Source: JARIHD01 sp041743655 (GTDB lineage Bacteria > Patescibacteriota > Saccharimonadia > Saccharimonadales > UBA4665). From it: DNA of 32,082 nucleotides. Under the pieces are notes generated by a model that was given only the letters and a program-made list of their open reading frames with translations, had not been told where the DNA came from and made no database searches. The position numbers were made by a program, and so were the translations under genes. This document shows, one piece after another, positions 1-6,363 of the stretch (within the stretch, counting starts at the first letter, position 1; the number at the start of each line of letters is the position of its first letter). The stretch spans positions 1-32,082 of the forward strand of contig JBGTMJ010000005.1 of the NCBI GenBank assembly GCA_041743655.1, written 5' to 3'.

Positions 1-491
1 CAGAGCTGTGGGTGGATTTCGCTGTCGGCAAGAAAGTAGTAGTAATGACCATCTCGTACGTATTCTACCTCGGTTTCGTAGAAATACCAGTATTCACACC
101 AGTAATCTATGTCATTCGTTTCCTCACCAGAGGTTTTTCCCAGCGTAATGCAACAATCCGCCAGCAGGACACAGCGATCAATGTAGGTTTGACTCCTTGT
201 GTCTTCACGGTAACGCTTGCGGAGTTCGGTAACGTCATAGTCGAGGGCTTTAAAATGCCGAATGGCGTTTATGCCGAGATAGTAAATAGCAGGCTTGGTC
301 TTTTCCGCAAAGTCAGTTGAATATATCCATTCGACATAATGATTTTCTCGTAAGTCTTTGAGCCACAGGTTAATTGTCTTATAGTCTTTATGTTTGAGGA
401 AAGTCTGTATTTGAATACGATTTAGGAATCTGAATTGATACAGTAGGCTTAGTATTTCTCGTTGCTTTAGAGTTAGTTTCGGTAAGTCCAT
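1..491 (-). CDS. Replication-relaxation-type winged-helix protein, partial (runs off left edge)
   Basis: An open frame on the minus strand runs from an ATG at 491-489 to the window edge with no stop, giving 163 codons. The start reads MDLPKLTLKQREILSLLYQF, followed by a second helix pair (RIQIQTFLKHKDYKTINLWL) and a wing-like segment ending NHYVEW. This layout, LT-x-(K/R)QREIL-x-LLY-x-FRF-L-x-R-x-QIQ, is typical of the Replic_Relax family, winged-helix proteins first linked to plasmid replication and relaxation and often found on integrative elements. The rest of the visible part is rich in Tyr and Trp. The C-terminus is missing. No Shine-Dalgarno sequence precedes the ATG, but a TATACT box ends 7 nt before it, so the mRNA may be leaderless. 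The family call rests on the N-terminal pattern only. Its presence suggests the left edge belongs to an element. Confidence 0.7.
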   Translation of the reverse strand, partial: MDLPKLTLKQREILSLLYQFRFLNRIQIQTFLKHKDYKTINLWLKDLRENHYVEWIYSTDFAEKTKPAIYYLGINAIRHFKALDYDVTELRKRYREDTRSQTYIDRCVLLADCCITLGKTSGEETNDIDYWCEYWYFYETEVEYVRDGHYYYFLADSEIHPQL

Positions 492-498
492 GAAGATG

Positions 499-527
499 AG
501 TATATGTGTAGAGAGATGATAAGTTAA
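499..527 (-). promoter_or_regulatory. Promoter of the left-edge winged-helix gene
   Basis: On the minus strand TTAACT (527-522), a 17-nt spacer and TATACT (504-499). The -10 box ends 7 nt before the ATG, so transcription would begin at or one base before the start codon. Confidence 0.45.
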
Positions 528-720
528 TTGGTTATGGTTTAGTTTTTTAGTCCTTGGTATTTAGGTATTATTCGTTTTGTTTTGCGGTATTTACTGTTTA
601 TTTGCCAAACCCTCCTACTCCGTATACTTATAAGGGTAGGAAGCACGGAAAATCTACGATAACAGATTAGAGAAATGCGGTCTTTGCCCTTGCCCACTAG
701 GGCAGAATGACGAATTGAGA

Positions 721-730
721 AATAGAGGTG
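721..730. repeat. 10-bp direct repeat, copy 1 (copy 2 at 1761-1770)
   Basis: AATAGAGGTG occurs just downstream of the transposase stop codon and again at 1761-1770 beyond its 5-prime end, bracketing about 1.03 kb. It could be a target duplication, but IS1595-family elements are usually reported with 8-bp duplications and I found no matching terminal inverted repeats inside these copies. It may be chance. Confidence 0.25.
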
Positions 731-731
731 A

Positions 732-1634
732 TTAGGCCTTATTTATCAGGGCTTTGTACATCAAACGCCCATGACAATTCGCAAACCATTCCGTAAATCG
801 CTGCCCATCAGTTAACATACGGGTGTTGTAGCGGTAAGTGTGTTCTTTCACGTATCGCTCGAGATGTGCTGGTGATAGGTGCGTGTAAGTTCCTTTGTAA
901 GAACGCTTAAATAAGTTCCAAAATCCATCAATCGTGGTTGTAGATATAGCACCACGAGCGTACTCTTTTTCGCTGTGGTTTACGGATTCGTGTATGAAGG
1001 TTCGTTTGGTACGGCTGTATATTTTGGATTCGTCCGTGTGGAGTGTTGCGCCTTCTTCCAAGTTTTGCTTGAGGAATGGCAGCGTGTTGGTGGCGTCAGC
1101 TTGCTTAGTCGCGAAGGCTCGGATTTGACCTGTGTGCTTTTTCTTTTCAACCACGCCAACGATTGCTGTTTTGTTACTAAAGCGGCCGTTCTCCTCTTTT
1201 GCTTTGCCGCCGATGTAGGTTTCGTCAGCCTCTACCGGACTATCCAGCTTGTCGAATGTTCCGTACTCCATTGCCGCACGAATGCGGTGATCCATAAACC
1301 AAGCCGTCTTTTGCGTAACGCCGAGGGCACGGGCAATCTCGTAGGAGCTTACGCCGTTTTTGGCGTTAATAATCATCCAAACAGCAGGAAGCCATTTATC
1401 TAAGCCGAGCGGGCTATCTTCAAAGATAGTACCGATTTTTACAGAGAATTGCCGTTTGGCGTGGCGTGACTTACATTGCCAGCGCTTTTGCGACTCTAGG
1501 TAGCTTACGTCTACACGGCCACAGGTTGGGCAGATAACTCCGTTCGGCCAACGCTGAGCAGCGACGTGTTCGATGCAGACATCAGGATTGGAAAAATAGC
1601 GGACTGCTTCGATTAGGGTTGAGGGCTGTTTCAT
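732..1634 (-). CDS. IS1595-family transposase
   Basis: A 300-residue protein with the IS1595 layout. An N-terminal zinc-binding segment carries CPTC at 35-38, C54 and probably H58, where the family usually has a second CxxC. A helix-turn-helix-like stretch lies around 96-115 (SSYEIARALGVTQKTAWFM). The RNase-H-fold catalytic core has D137 in VEADETYIGG, D201 in HTDESKIYS, and TIDGFWNLFKRSYKGTY near 234-250. At the third catalytic position the family usually has Glu (xEGFW); here it is Asp 236, a conservative change that could still work, with N240 nearby. The C-terminus ends the normal way (HLERYVKEHTYRYNTR, then a short tail), so the gene looks full length. A good promoter lies just upstream. 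No passenger gene is seen between transposase and flanks. Confidence 0.93.
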   Translation of the reverse strand: MKQPSTLIEAVRYFSNPDVCIEHVAAQRWPNGVICPTCGRVDVSYLESQKRWQCKSRHAKRQFSVKIGTIFEDSPLGLDKWLPAVWMIINAKNGVSSYEIARALGVTQKTAWFMDHRIRAAMEYGTFDKLDSPVEADETYIGGKAKEENGRFSNKTAIVGVVEKKKHTGQIRAFATKQADATNTLPFLKQNLEEGATLHTDESKIYSRTKRTFIHESVNHSEKEYARGAISTTTIDGFWNLFKRSYKGTYTHLSPAHLERYVKEHTYRYNTRMLTDGQRFTEWFANCHGRLMYKALINKA

Positions 1635-1644
1635 ATCTGTTATT

Positions 1645-1673
1645 AGTATATAAAACTAGAGTTGATTAGTCAA
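1645..1673 (-). promoter_or_regulatory. Promoter of the IS1595 transposase
   Basis: On the minus strand TTGACT (1673-1668), 17-nt spacer, TATACT (1650-1645), close to the sigma-70 consensus. The -10 box ends 10 nt before the ATG, leaving a leader of only about 4 nt and no Shine-Dalgarno site. Confidence 0.65.
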
Positions 1674-1698
1674 GTATATTAGCACCAAATAGCAGCTA

Positions 1699-1727
1699 TT
1701 GCAAAAGAGGAGCATCTATATTAGAAT
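1699..1727 (+). promoter_or_regulatory. Promoter upstream of the frameshifted anchored protein
   Basis: TTGCAA (1699-1704), 17-nt spacer, TAGAAT (1722-1727). Transcription would start near 1734, about 70 nt before the ATG at 1803. The same TTGCAA -35 hexamer with a 17-nt spacer stands before the paralogous gene at 2924. Confidence 0.45.
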
Positions 1728-1760
1728 ATATTCCAAAATCAACAGCCAGAAGCGGAGCAG

Positions 1761-1770
1761 AATAGAGGTG
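1761..1770. repeat. 10-bp direct repeat, copy 2 (copy 1 at 721-730)
   Basis: Second AATAGAGGTG, on the 5-prime side of the transposase gene and upstream of the Shine-Dalgarno site of the 1803 gene. See copy 1 for the reservations. Confidence 0.25.
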
Positions 1771-1802
1771 TCTACTTACCAGGCGCTGTAAGGAGATTGG
1801 CA

Positions 1803-2647
1803 ATGAAGAAAAAAGATGCAATAAGGAGCAACGCCCTCATCCGTGGGGAAAGAGACTGGGCATACTAGGAGTTATTGCATTGATCTATGTCGTAGGAGGC
1901 GCGAACATATTTAGAGAAACTGCACGAGCAAAACCGTCAGTGGAAGAACAGGAAGAACAACAGAAGAGGAATGAAGAAGCTAGGCTTCTATCAATACAGA
2001 AGAATATACAAGTAAAAAAGGAACACCTGCGTGAATGGCTAGAGAGTAACGGTCATAACGTTGGCTATCTAATCCTAGACGATACTAGCAAAACCTATAA
2101 ACTGGGAGTGGCGTCTGAAGATACAAACGAACTAGTACAAAAGTGCAGCGGTAAGTACGAAGAAAAAGACAATAAAGTCAGCGGCAAGGACAAACCTGAT
2201 TGTGTGCGCCTGTTAACCGTATCCAACGGCATTACTGAAGCTAATCCTAGAGAACTAACGAAGCAGGAAATGATGGATGAGGCTTGGTATGAGCACCTAG
2301 AAACAGTCTGGGGAGGAAAGGATGGGGCCTTTGAAGACTTGATCCCGGGGGAGCGCCAAGAGTCAGAAGAATATGCCATTCAATTGACAAGCGAACAGGT
2401 ACGTCATCAGCTCACAAGCAATAATTTCGACATCAAAAGCTTACTGCTCACCGATCAGACCGATACAACATATACCTTATATGATGGCACATTCACCTTT
2501 ACTTCACTCCCCAATGCTTCACATGAGAAACCTCAAACATGCGATGGTACTTATGACCCTGGCCCTCGTTATTATCACGTTGGCAACGACCCTGCCTCTC
2601 CTGAGATGCCGCGTATCAATCAAGACCTTCAATGTAGAGACATCTAG
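1803..2647 (+). CDS. Membrane-anchored extracytoplasmic protein with two Cys-containing repeat domains; apparent 5-prime frameshift
   Basis: The uninterrupted frame begins at a weak TTG (1880) and gives 255 residues. A strong AAGGAG site (1790-1795) instead sits 7 nt before an ATG at 1803 in another frame, whose product stops after 21 codons. One extra A in the A6 run at 1809-1814 would join them, giving MKKKRCNKEQRPHPWGKRL followed by the membrane helix GILGVIALIYVVGG. I therefore read one gene with a 1-nt deletion, sequencing error or slippage site. After the helix come a charged Glu/Gln-rich stalk and two copies of an unrecognised domain, each reading roughly (W/Q)L-x-SN, then L-x-L-x-D, T-x-x-(T)TY-x-L and a later C-x-G-x-Y. 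The C-terminus is Pro-rich. No family is recognised. The gene at 2924 carries a related domain. Confidence 0.6.
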
Positions 2648-2819
2648 GCCGTTTGGAATCATATAGGATTGAGCGATATTGGCGCCAAGATTTGCGCCTG
2701 GGACATAAAAAATGTTGTGGAGCACGAAATGAATGGCCTGATTGTGCCACAAGAAAATGCCGACAAGAAATTAGTGCAGTAATTTGCACGCTCATGCCCC
2801 TGACTCCCTGAAACTTGTA
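2648..2819 (+). pseudogene. Remnant of a family-4 glycosyltransferase C-terminal domain
   Basis: Directly after the stop of the preceding gene, the same frame translates to a stretch containing LSDIGA and then NVVEHEMNGLIVPQENADKKL, with in-frame stops at 2780-2782 and 2798-2800. The pattern SDIG-x-(5)-VVEH-x-NGL-(L/I)VP-x-(D/E)NA resembles the nucleotide-sugar-binding C-terminal domain of GT4 glycosyltransferases, where this stretch follows the EX7E motif. No start codon, EX7E motif or N-terminal domain is present, so it is read as a decayed scrap. The resemblance is by eye over about 30 residues. Confidence 0.45.
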
Positions 2820-2841
2820 AACATCACAAAATGCATTATTC

Positions 2842-2870
2842 TTGCAAAAGTACTGCAGATATACTATTAT
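2842..2870 (+). promoter_or_regulatory. Promoter upstream of the anchored protein at 2924
   Basis: TTGCAA (2842-2847), 17-nt spacer, TATTAT (2865-2870). Transcription would start near 2877, giving a leader of about 47 nt that includes the Shine-Dalgarno site of the gene at 2924. Confidence 0.45.
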
Positions 2871-2923
2871 ATTGCAACTCAACAGCCTGTAGTGGGAATG
2901 CGCTCTTAAGGGAGAAAAACAAT

Positions 2924-3451
2924 TTGGAAAATTTTAATAAACTCAACCATCACTTAAGCAACCTGCCTCTATGGGTGAAGGGGACGGGCGCGGTCGCAAT
3001 AAGTATGATAGTTATGCATGTTACTAACTTAGCTCCACTGAATGCCGCTAACGGGCTACATCATGCACTGAGAGACCAGCAGGAGAACAACCAACTAAAA
3101 TTGGCAGAACAGCAGGCTAAGACTAAGGCCATCAAAGAAGAACAAGACCATACAGCACTAGGTATACAAATACAAGCTCAGCTTTCAGACCACTTTAGAC
3201 CTAGTGGGGTGGATCAGAAAGATTTCGACTTTAAGAACGACAAGACGTTTACAGTTACACTGGTGTCCCCAGGTTCAGACGAAGCACCAGCCAAATGCGG
3301 TGGTACAGGGGATCAAGCAGGGAAGGAAGCTGTAATAAAGAGCTTCGACTGTTTCTGGTACCCAACCCGTTATGTAGCCTACATGAGCGCATTGGTCTCT
3401 ACTATTACGGCGAGCATCAGTACAGCCAGCGCAAACCTAAGCCAGCGATAA
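2924..3451 (+). CDS. Membrane-anchored extracytoplasmic protein, paralogous domain to the 1803 gene
   Basis: The start is set at TTG 2924 because AAGGGAGA (2908-2915) lies 8 nt upstream. The frame is open back to an ATG at 2831, but that would precede the likely transcription start. The 175-residue product starts LENFNKLNHHLSNLPLW, has one membrane helix (about 21-40, GAVAISMIVMHV), then a Gln/Glu/Lys-rich coiled-coil stalk (about 43-78) and an extracytoplasmic domain of about 60 residues with KTFTVTLVSPG, AKCGG and FDC. These line up with KTYKLGVAS, QKCSG and PDC in the first repeat of the upstream gene, so the two are probably paralogues with possible disulphides. A second hydrophobic stretch (YVAYMSALVSTITASIS) closes the protein. 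No known family recognised. Confidence 0.6.
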   Translation: MENFNKLNHHLSNLPLWVKGTGAVAISMIVMHVTNLAPLNAANGLHHALRDQQENNQLKLAEQQAKTKAIKEEQDHTALGIQIQAQLSDHFRPSGVDQKDFDFKNDKTFTVTLVSPGSDEAPAKCGGTGDQAGKEAVIKSFDCFWYPTRYVAYMSALVSTITASISTASANLSQR

Positions 3452-3587
3452 AAATTATTATATTAATCGATAGTTCTTATCGAAAGTAACGATTGCAGTA
3501 GATAGTTACAATAATAGATGGTCTTGTAATGGGTGGCAAGCATTGCTAGTCTCTCCCCCACAACTAACAGTAAAGGGAGTACTATCC

Positions 3588-3818
3588 GTGACGACTCATC
3601 TGGAAGCCACCTTTAAAGGGCATGGCGACTTAACCTACAAACATAACTATGCCTACCAGCTTTGCGTGGAGCAACGTTGGAACGGTAAACTAACCATCAC
3701 CGCAACACATGGCTACGAATTCAAACCCATAACAGGGACGTTCCGTTCCTACCAAAGCCTCGGCTTGTTTCTGGATGCGTGGCAGATAATCCGGGTTGCC
3801 GCAAACGCCGTCTACTAA
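3588..3818 (+). CDS. Small hypothetical protein (76 aa)
   Basis: GTG 3588 is chosen because AAAGGGAG (3571-3578) stands 9 nt before it. The same frame could begin at a TTG at 3543 without a matching site, and it is open back to 3474. The product begins VTTHLEATFKGHGDLTYKHN and contains several aromatic residues and one Cys. It has no signal peptide or membrane helix and no recognised motif. The end, IIRVAANAVY, gives no clue. It may be a small accessory protein or the tail of a decayed larger gene; the open frame upstream supports the second possibility. It shares strand with its neighbours but is separated from both by more than 90 nt. Confidence 0.4.
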   Translation: MTTHLEATFKGHGDLTYKHNYAYQLCVEQRWNGKLTITATHGYEFKPITGTFRSYQSLGLFLDAWQIIRVAANAVY

Positions 3819-3909
3819 ACAAAACATGTAGCACTATTTACAAAATGACAGGATCTTATTGACAATCTTTCCGTAAGACAACACCATATATGTGGGGGAT
3901 AGTTGTTTC

Positions 3910-4770
3910 ATGTCCTACGGCACTACATTCGATACAAGCCAAAAGTTAGACGGGGATACATTTGCAAATAAGCAGGTACACCTTGCCGAAAGCAGTGTCT
4001 TCGTGCCCGATCCGCATGAATTTACCAAGATAGGCGCCATCGCTTTCACTGGTGCCAACTTAAAACAACGTTGGCTGCCATACCAGTATGACCTCGCCGT
4101 TAGGGGCTTGAATAACCTGAGGTTCACGCAAGCTGATGATATACTCCCGTTCAAGGAAAGCGCAGAGCTCTTCACCCGGACTAAAAGCGACTGGCTGGCG
4201 AACAGATATACCAGTGGCGACATAGATGATTTCTTTATAGCACCAAACACACAGTACTTCGGGATGGATAGAATAAGCAGGTATTTTGACGTCAGGGAAT
4301 TCAAGGATAATGCATACGGTTCAAGATGGACAAAGTTTGATGAACTAGATCCTGCCGTACACGACAATCATCACCTTGAAAAATGGATAGTGGGCATATC
4401 ACTTAACGATAGGAGAGCAAATACAATTGGCGAGCCAGGCCTGAGATCTACCAACATACGCGCAGATCAGTTGCGCACACGCTTTAAAGAGGAACAAGAT
4501 AAGGGGGCAAAAGAGGGCATTATACTTGAGCCGATTACGCTTCCACAAATACTAGTAATCAACGCTATACGGAACCTGGCACAGCGCCCTTTACTCGACC
4601 AGAATGGAACAGTTACCCGCTTGATACACTATGACAGTCAGCTGGGCTTTATTCCTGAAGCCTACTACGCTGGTAAGCGTCAGATTGTAAATTATTCCAG
4701 AGTAAACAATACGTGGGCACAAATTGGCGGGCGGAGAGTTCTCATTCTATCCGGGCAAACTAACAACTAG
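3910..4770 (+). CDS. Hypothetical protein, 286 aa
   Basis: ATG 3910 is preferred because a GGGGGA stretch (3894-3899) lies 10 nt upstream; a GTG at 3892 in the same frame would overlap that site. The product (MSYGTTFDTSQKLDGDTFAN...) is hydrophilic, lacks a signal peptide and membrane helices, and is rich in Asp, Asn, Arg and aromatic residues. Notable stretches are DDFFIAPNTQYFGMDRISRY (about 105-124), a charged helix around RTRFKEEQDKGAKEG, and a C-terminal part with LPQILVINAIRNLAQRPLL followed by LIHYDSQLGFIPEAYYAGKR. I do not recognise a family. A cytoplasmic globular protein is the simplest reading. It shares strand with its neighbours, but the next gene has its own promoter, so it may be monocistronic. 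Confidence 0.65.
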   Translation: MSYGTTFDTSQKLDGDTFANKQVHLAESSVFVPDPHEFTKIGAIAFTGANLKQRWLPYQYDLAVRGLNNLRFTQADDILPFKESAELFTRTKSDWLANRYTSGDIDDFFIAPNTQYFGMDRISRYFDVREFKDNAYGSRWTKFDELDPAVHDNHHLEKWIVGISLNDRRANTIGEPGLRSTNIRADQLRTRFKEEQDKGAKEGIILEPITLPQILVINAIRNLAQRPLLDQNGTVTRLIHYDSQLGFIPEAYYAGKRQIVNYSRVNNTWAQIGGRRVLILSGQTNN

Positions 4771-4782
4771 GGCTCATAAACT

Positions 4783-4811
4783 TTGCCCAAACCAGCCCAT
4801 CATGGTATACT
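4783..4811 (+). promoter_or_regulatory. Promoter of the Ig-like surface protein / galU-like pair
   Basis: TTGCCC (4783-4788), 17-nt spacer, TATACT (4806-4811), with a predicted start near 4818 and an approximately 20-nt leader before ATG 4838. Confidence 0.5.
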
Positions 4812-4837
4812 GTAGATCAAATAGAGATGATAGAGTT

Positions 4838-5467
4838 ATGCTTGTAAGATTTTTAAGTTTCATAGCTTCGATTATAGGCACGGCACGTTATAAAGCCCTG
4901 TTTCTCTCTTCGCTCGCTTTAAGCGTATCGCTTACCGGCATCACCATCGTAGCCCTCACAAAAGACACTGCCCATCCGCACACTGCCTCAAGCAGCCTTG
5001 AGCAGCCCAAAGACGCCTTTACTATACAGCAAGCTGCGCCGCAACTAGCAAGCATCGGCAAACAAAACGTTAAGCAGCCTGAAACACAGGACCAGACAGC
5101 TAGCCCGGAAACGGTGGTCACAAACGATACATCTGCACAAAGCCAGAACCTTACCAACGACAATACAACAACTGCCCCAACAGCGAGTATTGCGCTGAGC
5201 AAGGCCAGTGTAATGTTAGTACCTGGCGGCGAAAGCGAAAGCATACTTGCGACCACAAGTGATAAGAGCTCAGTCACCTGGGCTGTGGAAAGCAACAACA
5301 CGAACGTACGTGTAACGCCTGGTACCGGCACAGCAACAGAGTTTAGCTTTCAGATTACTGCTGATAAAAATGCTGTCTCAGGCAACTACCAACTGACCAT
5401 CCTTGCCAAAGACGTCAATCGTAATGCCAGCTTACCACCAAAAACAGTAAGCATAACCATACCCTAG
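4838..5467 (+). CDS. Membrane-anchored surface protein with C-terminal Ig-like domain
   Basis: ATG 4838 gives 209 residues; the frame extends upstream to 4724 but that would overlap the preceding gene and precede the promoter. Residues 1-45 (MLVRFLSFIASIIGTARYKA, then a helix LFLSSLALSVSLTGITIVAL) form a signal anchor. Residues 50-115 are a low-complexity Ser/Thr/Gln/Ala linker. About 116-209 is a beta-rich module beginning IALSKASVMLVPGGES and ending KTVSITIP, with the alternating hydrophobic pattern of bacterial Ig-like or cadherin-like folds. It is likely a cell-surface protein held by the N-terminal helix. Its stop lies 9 nt before the GalU-like gene, which has no Shine-Dalgarno site of its own, so the two are probably cotranscribed. 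The fold call is by pattern only. Confidence 0.65.
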   Translation: MLVRFLSFIASIIGTARYKALFLSSLALSVSLTGITIVALTKDTAHPHTASSSLEQPKDAFTIQQAAPQLASIGKQNVKQPETQDQTASPETVVTNDTSAQSQNLTNDNTTTAPTASIALSKASVMLVPGGESESILATTSDKSSVTWAVESNNTNVRVTPGTGTATEFSFQITADKNAVSGNYQLTILAKDVNRNASLPPKTVSITIP

Positions 5468-5476
5468 TCCCTAAGC

Positions 5477-6355
5477 ATGCCAGGCAAACCACTTTGCACA
5501 AAAGCTATTATTGCGGTCGCAGGGTACGGCATACGCCGGTTGCCCATCACCAAGGCTATCGAAAAATGCTTGATTCCGGTTGGCAACAAGCCAATTATCG
5601 ACTATGTGGTAGACGGGTGTATTAAAGCAGGTATTACCGATATCACATTTGTAGTCAGCGAACAATCGGAACAAATACGTACCTACTACGGGCACAATAA
5701 GCAGCTTGAAAAATACTTAGGGCTCAACAAAAAAGACAAGGTTTTACAAGAAGTAAGCGAGCTAGCCACAAAAGCCAATTTCAGGTTTGTAGTACAAGAT
5801 GACCGGCAACCTTACGGGACAAGCACACCAATCTGGCTTGCTCGGGATTGTGTTGAACCAGGCGAACAATTTTTATTCTTGTATGGCGATAACATTTACT
5901 ACAATGAAGACGGTAGTTCCGCCGTAGCCGACTTCCTTGAGCAAGCCAACGCTGCCGGCACCAAAGCTGCCATGATGGCAGTAGAAGTGCCACGCAAACT
6001 TGTCAGCCACTACGGCATTGTTGCCGTCGAAAAGCGCGACAACCTCGAAATCTACCAAAAGATCGTCGAGAAACCTAAGATCGAAGAAGCACCCAGTAAT
6101 CTCAATAACGCTGGCTGCTTTTTAGTTACATCCGAAATCATGCCCTATGTTGCCCAAAGCATAGCGCATTCACCCCAGGCTGAAAAGTATTTCATTGACG
6201 CTGTTAACTGGTATTCTCAAGCTGGTAATGACATTGTGGTCATCCGAACCAAAGGCGAATATCTTGACTGCGGCACAGTTGAGGGTTGGCTGCACGCCAA
6301 CAATCGCATAGTCGGCAAACATATTATTGAGCCGTTAGCAAAAATACTTGTATAA
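5477..6355 (+). CDS. galU: UTP--glucose-1-phosphate uridylyltransferase-like nucleotidyltransferase (GalU family)
   Basis: A 292-residue GT-A-fold sugar-nucleotide transferase. GalU makes UDP-glucose from UTP and glucose-1-phosphate, the donor for many surface glycans. Visible family landmarks: N-terminal KAIIAVAGYGIRRLPITKAI (9-28), conserved Lys in EKCLIPVGNKP (29-39), QPYGTSTPIWLARD (near 114-127), the metal-binding-loop equivalent FLYGDNIYY, SHYGIVAVE, VEKPKIEEAPSNL, GCFLV, and a C-terminal EYLDCGTVEGWLHAN. In GalU the signature is normally GxGTR; here Thr is replaced by Ile 19, an odd change in the nucleotide-binding loop. No second nucleotidyltransferase domain or hexapeptide repeats, so GalU rather than GlmU. 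It would feed the glycan operon at 14.9 kb. Its last codons overlap the ndh promoter. Confidence 0.85.
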   Translation: MPGKPLCTKAIIAVAGYGIRRLPITKAIEKCLIPVGNKPIIDYVVDGCIKAGITDITFVVSEQSEQIRTYYGHNKQLEKYLGLNKKDKVLQEVSELATKANFRFVVQDDRQPYGTSTPIWLARDCVEPGEQFLFLYGDNIYYNEDGSSAVADFLEQANAAGTKAAMMAVEVPRKLVSHYGIVAVEKRDNLEIYQKIVEKPKIEEAPSNLNNAGCFLVTSEIMPYVAQSIAHSPQAEKYFIDAVNWYSQAGNDIVVIRTKGEYLDCGTVEGWLHANNRIVGKHIIEPLAKILV

Positions 6356-6356
6356 T
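6327..6356 (+). promoter_or_regulatory. Promoter of ndh, overlapping the end of galU
   Basis: TTGAGC (6327-6332), 18-nt spacer, perfect TATAAT (6351-6356). The -10 box contains the galU stop codon and ends 7 nt before the ndh ATG, so the ndh transcript should be leaderless. Confidence 0.6.
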
Positions 6357-6363
6357 CATACGT

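Noticed and set aside
12..320. Plus-strand open frame of 102 codons at the left edge
   Set aside because: It lies opposite the minus-strand winged-helix gene, whose protein pattern is recognisable; the plus-strand product is not.
691..704. TGCCC-ACTA-GGGCA inverted repeat downstream of the transposase
   Set aside because: A 5-bp stem with no T-run on the relevant strand; too weak for a terminator call.
934..1403. Plus-strand open frames inside the transposase region
   Set aside because: They are mirror images of the IS1595 transposase coding strand, with no start signal or recognisable protein pattern.
1635..1802. Terminal inverted repeat of the IS element on the 5-prime side
   Set aside because: Comparing this stretch with 541-731 in inverted orientation gave only short matches such as TATACTT, not credible ends.
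2519..2882. Minus-strand open frames over the end of the first anchored gene
   Set aside because: They overlap a better supported plus-strand gene and promoter and have no recognisable protein features.
3859..3890. TTGACA at 3859-3864 as promoter of the 3910 gene
   Set aside because: The only -10-like sequence (CATATA 3885-3890) is 20 nt away, too far for a normal spacer, so I did not list it.
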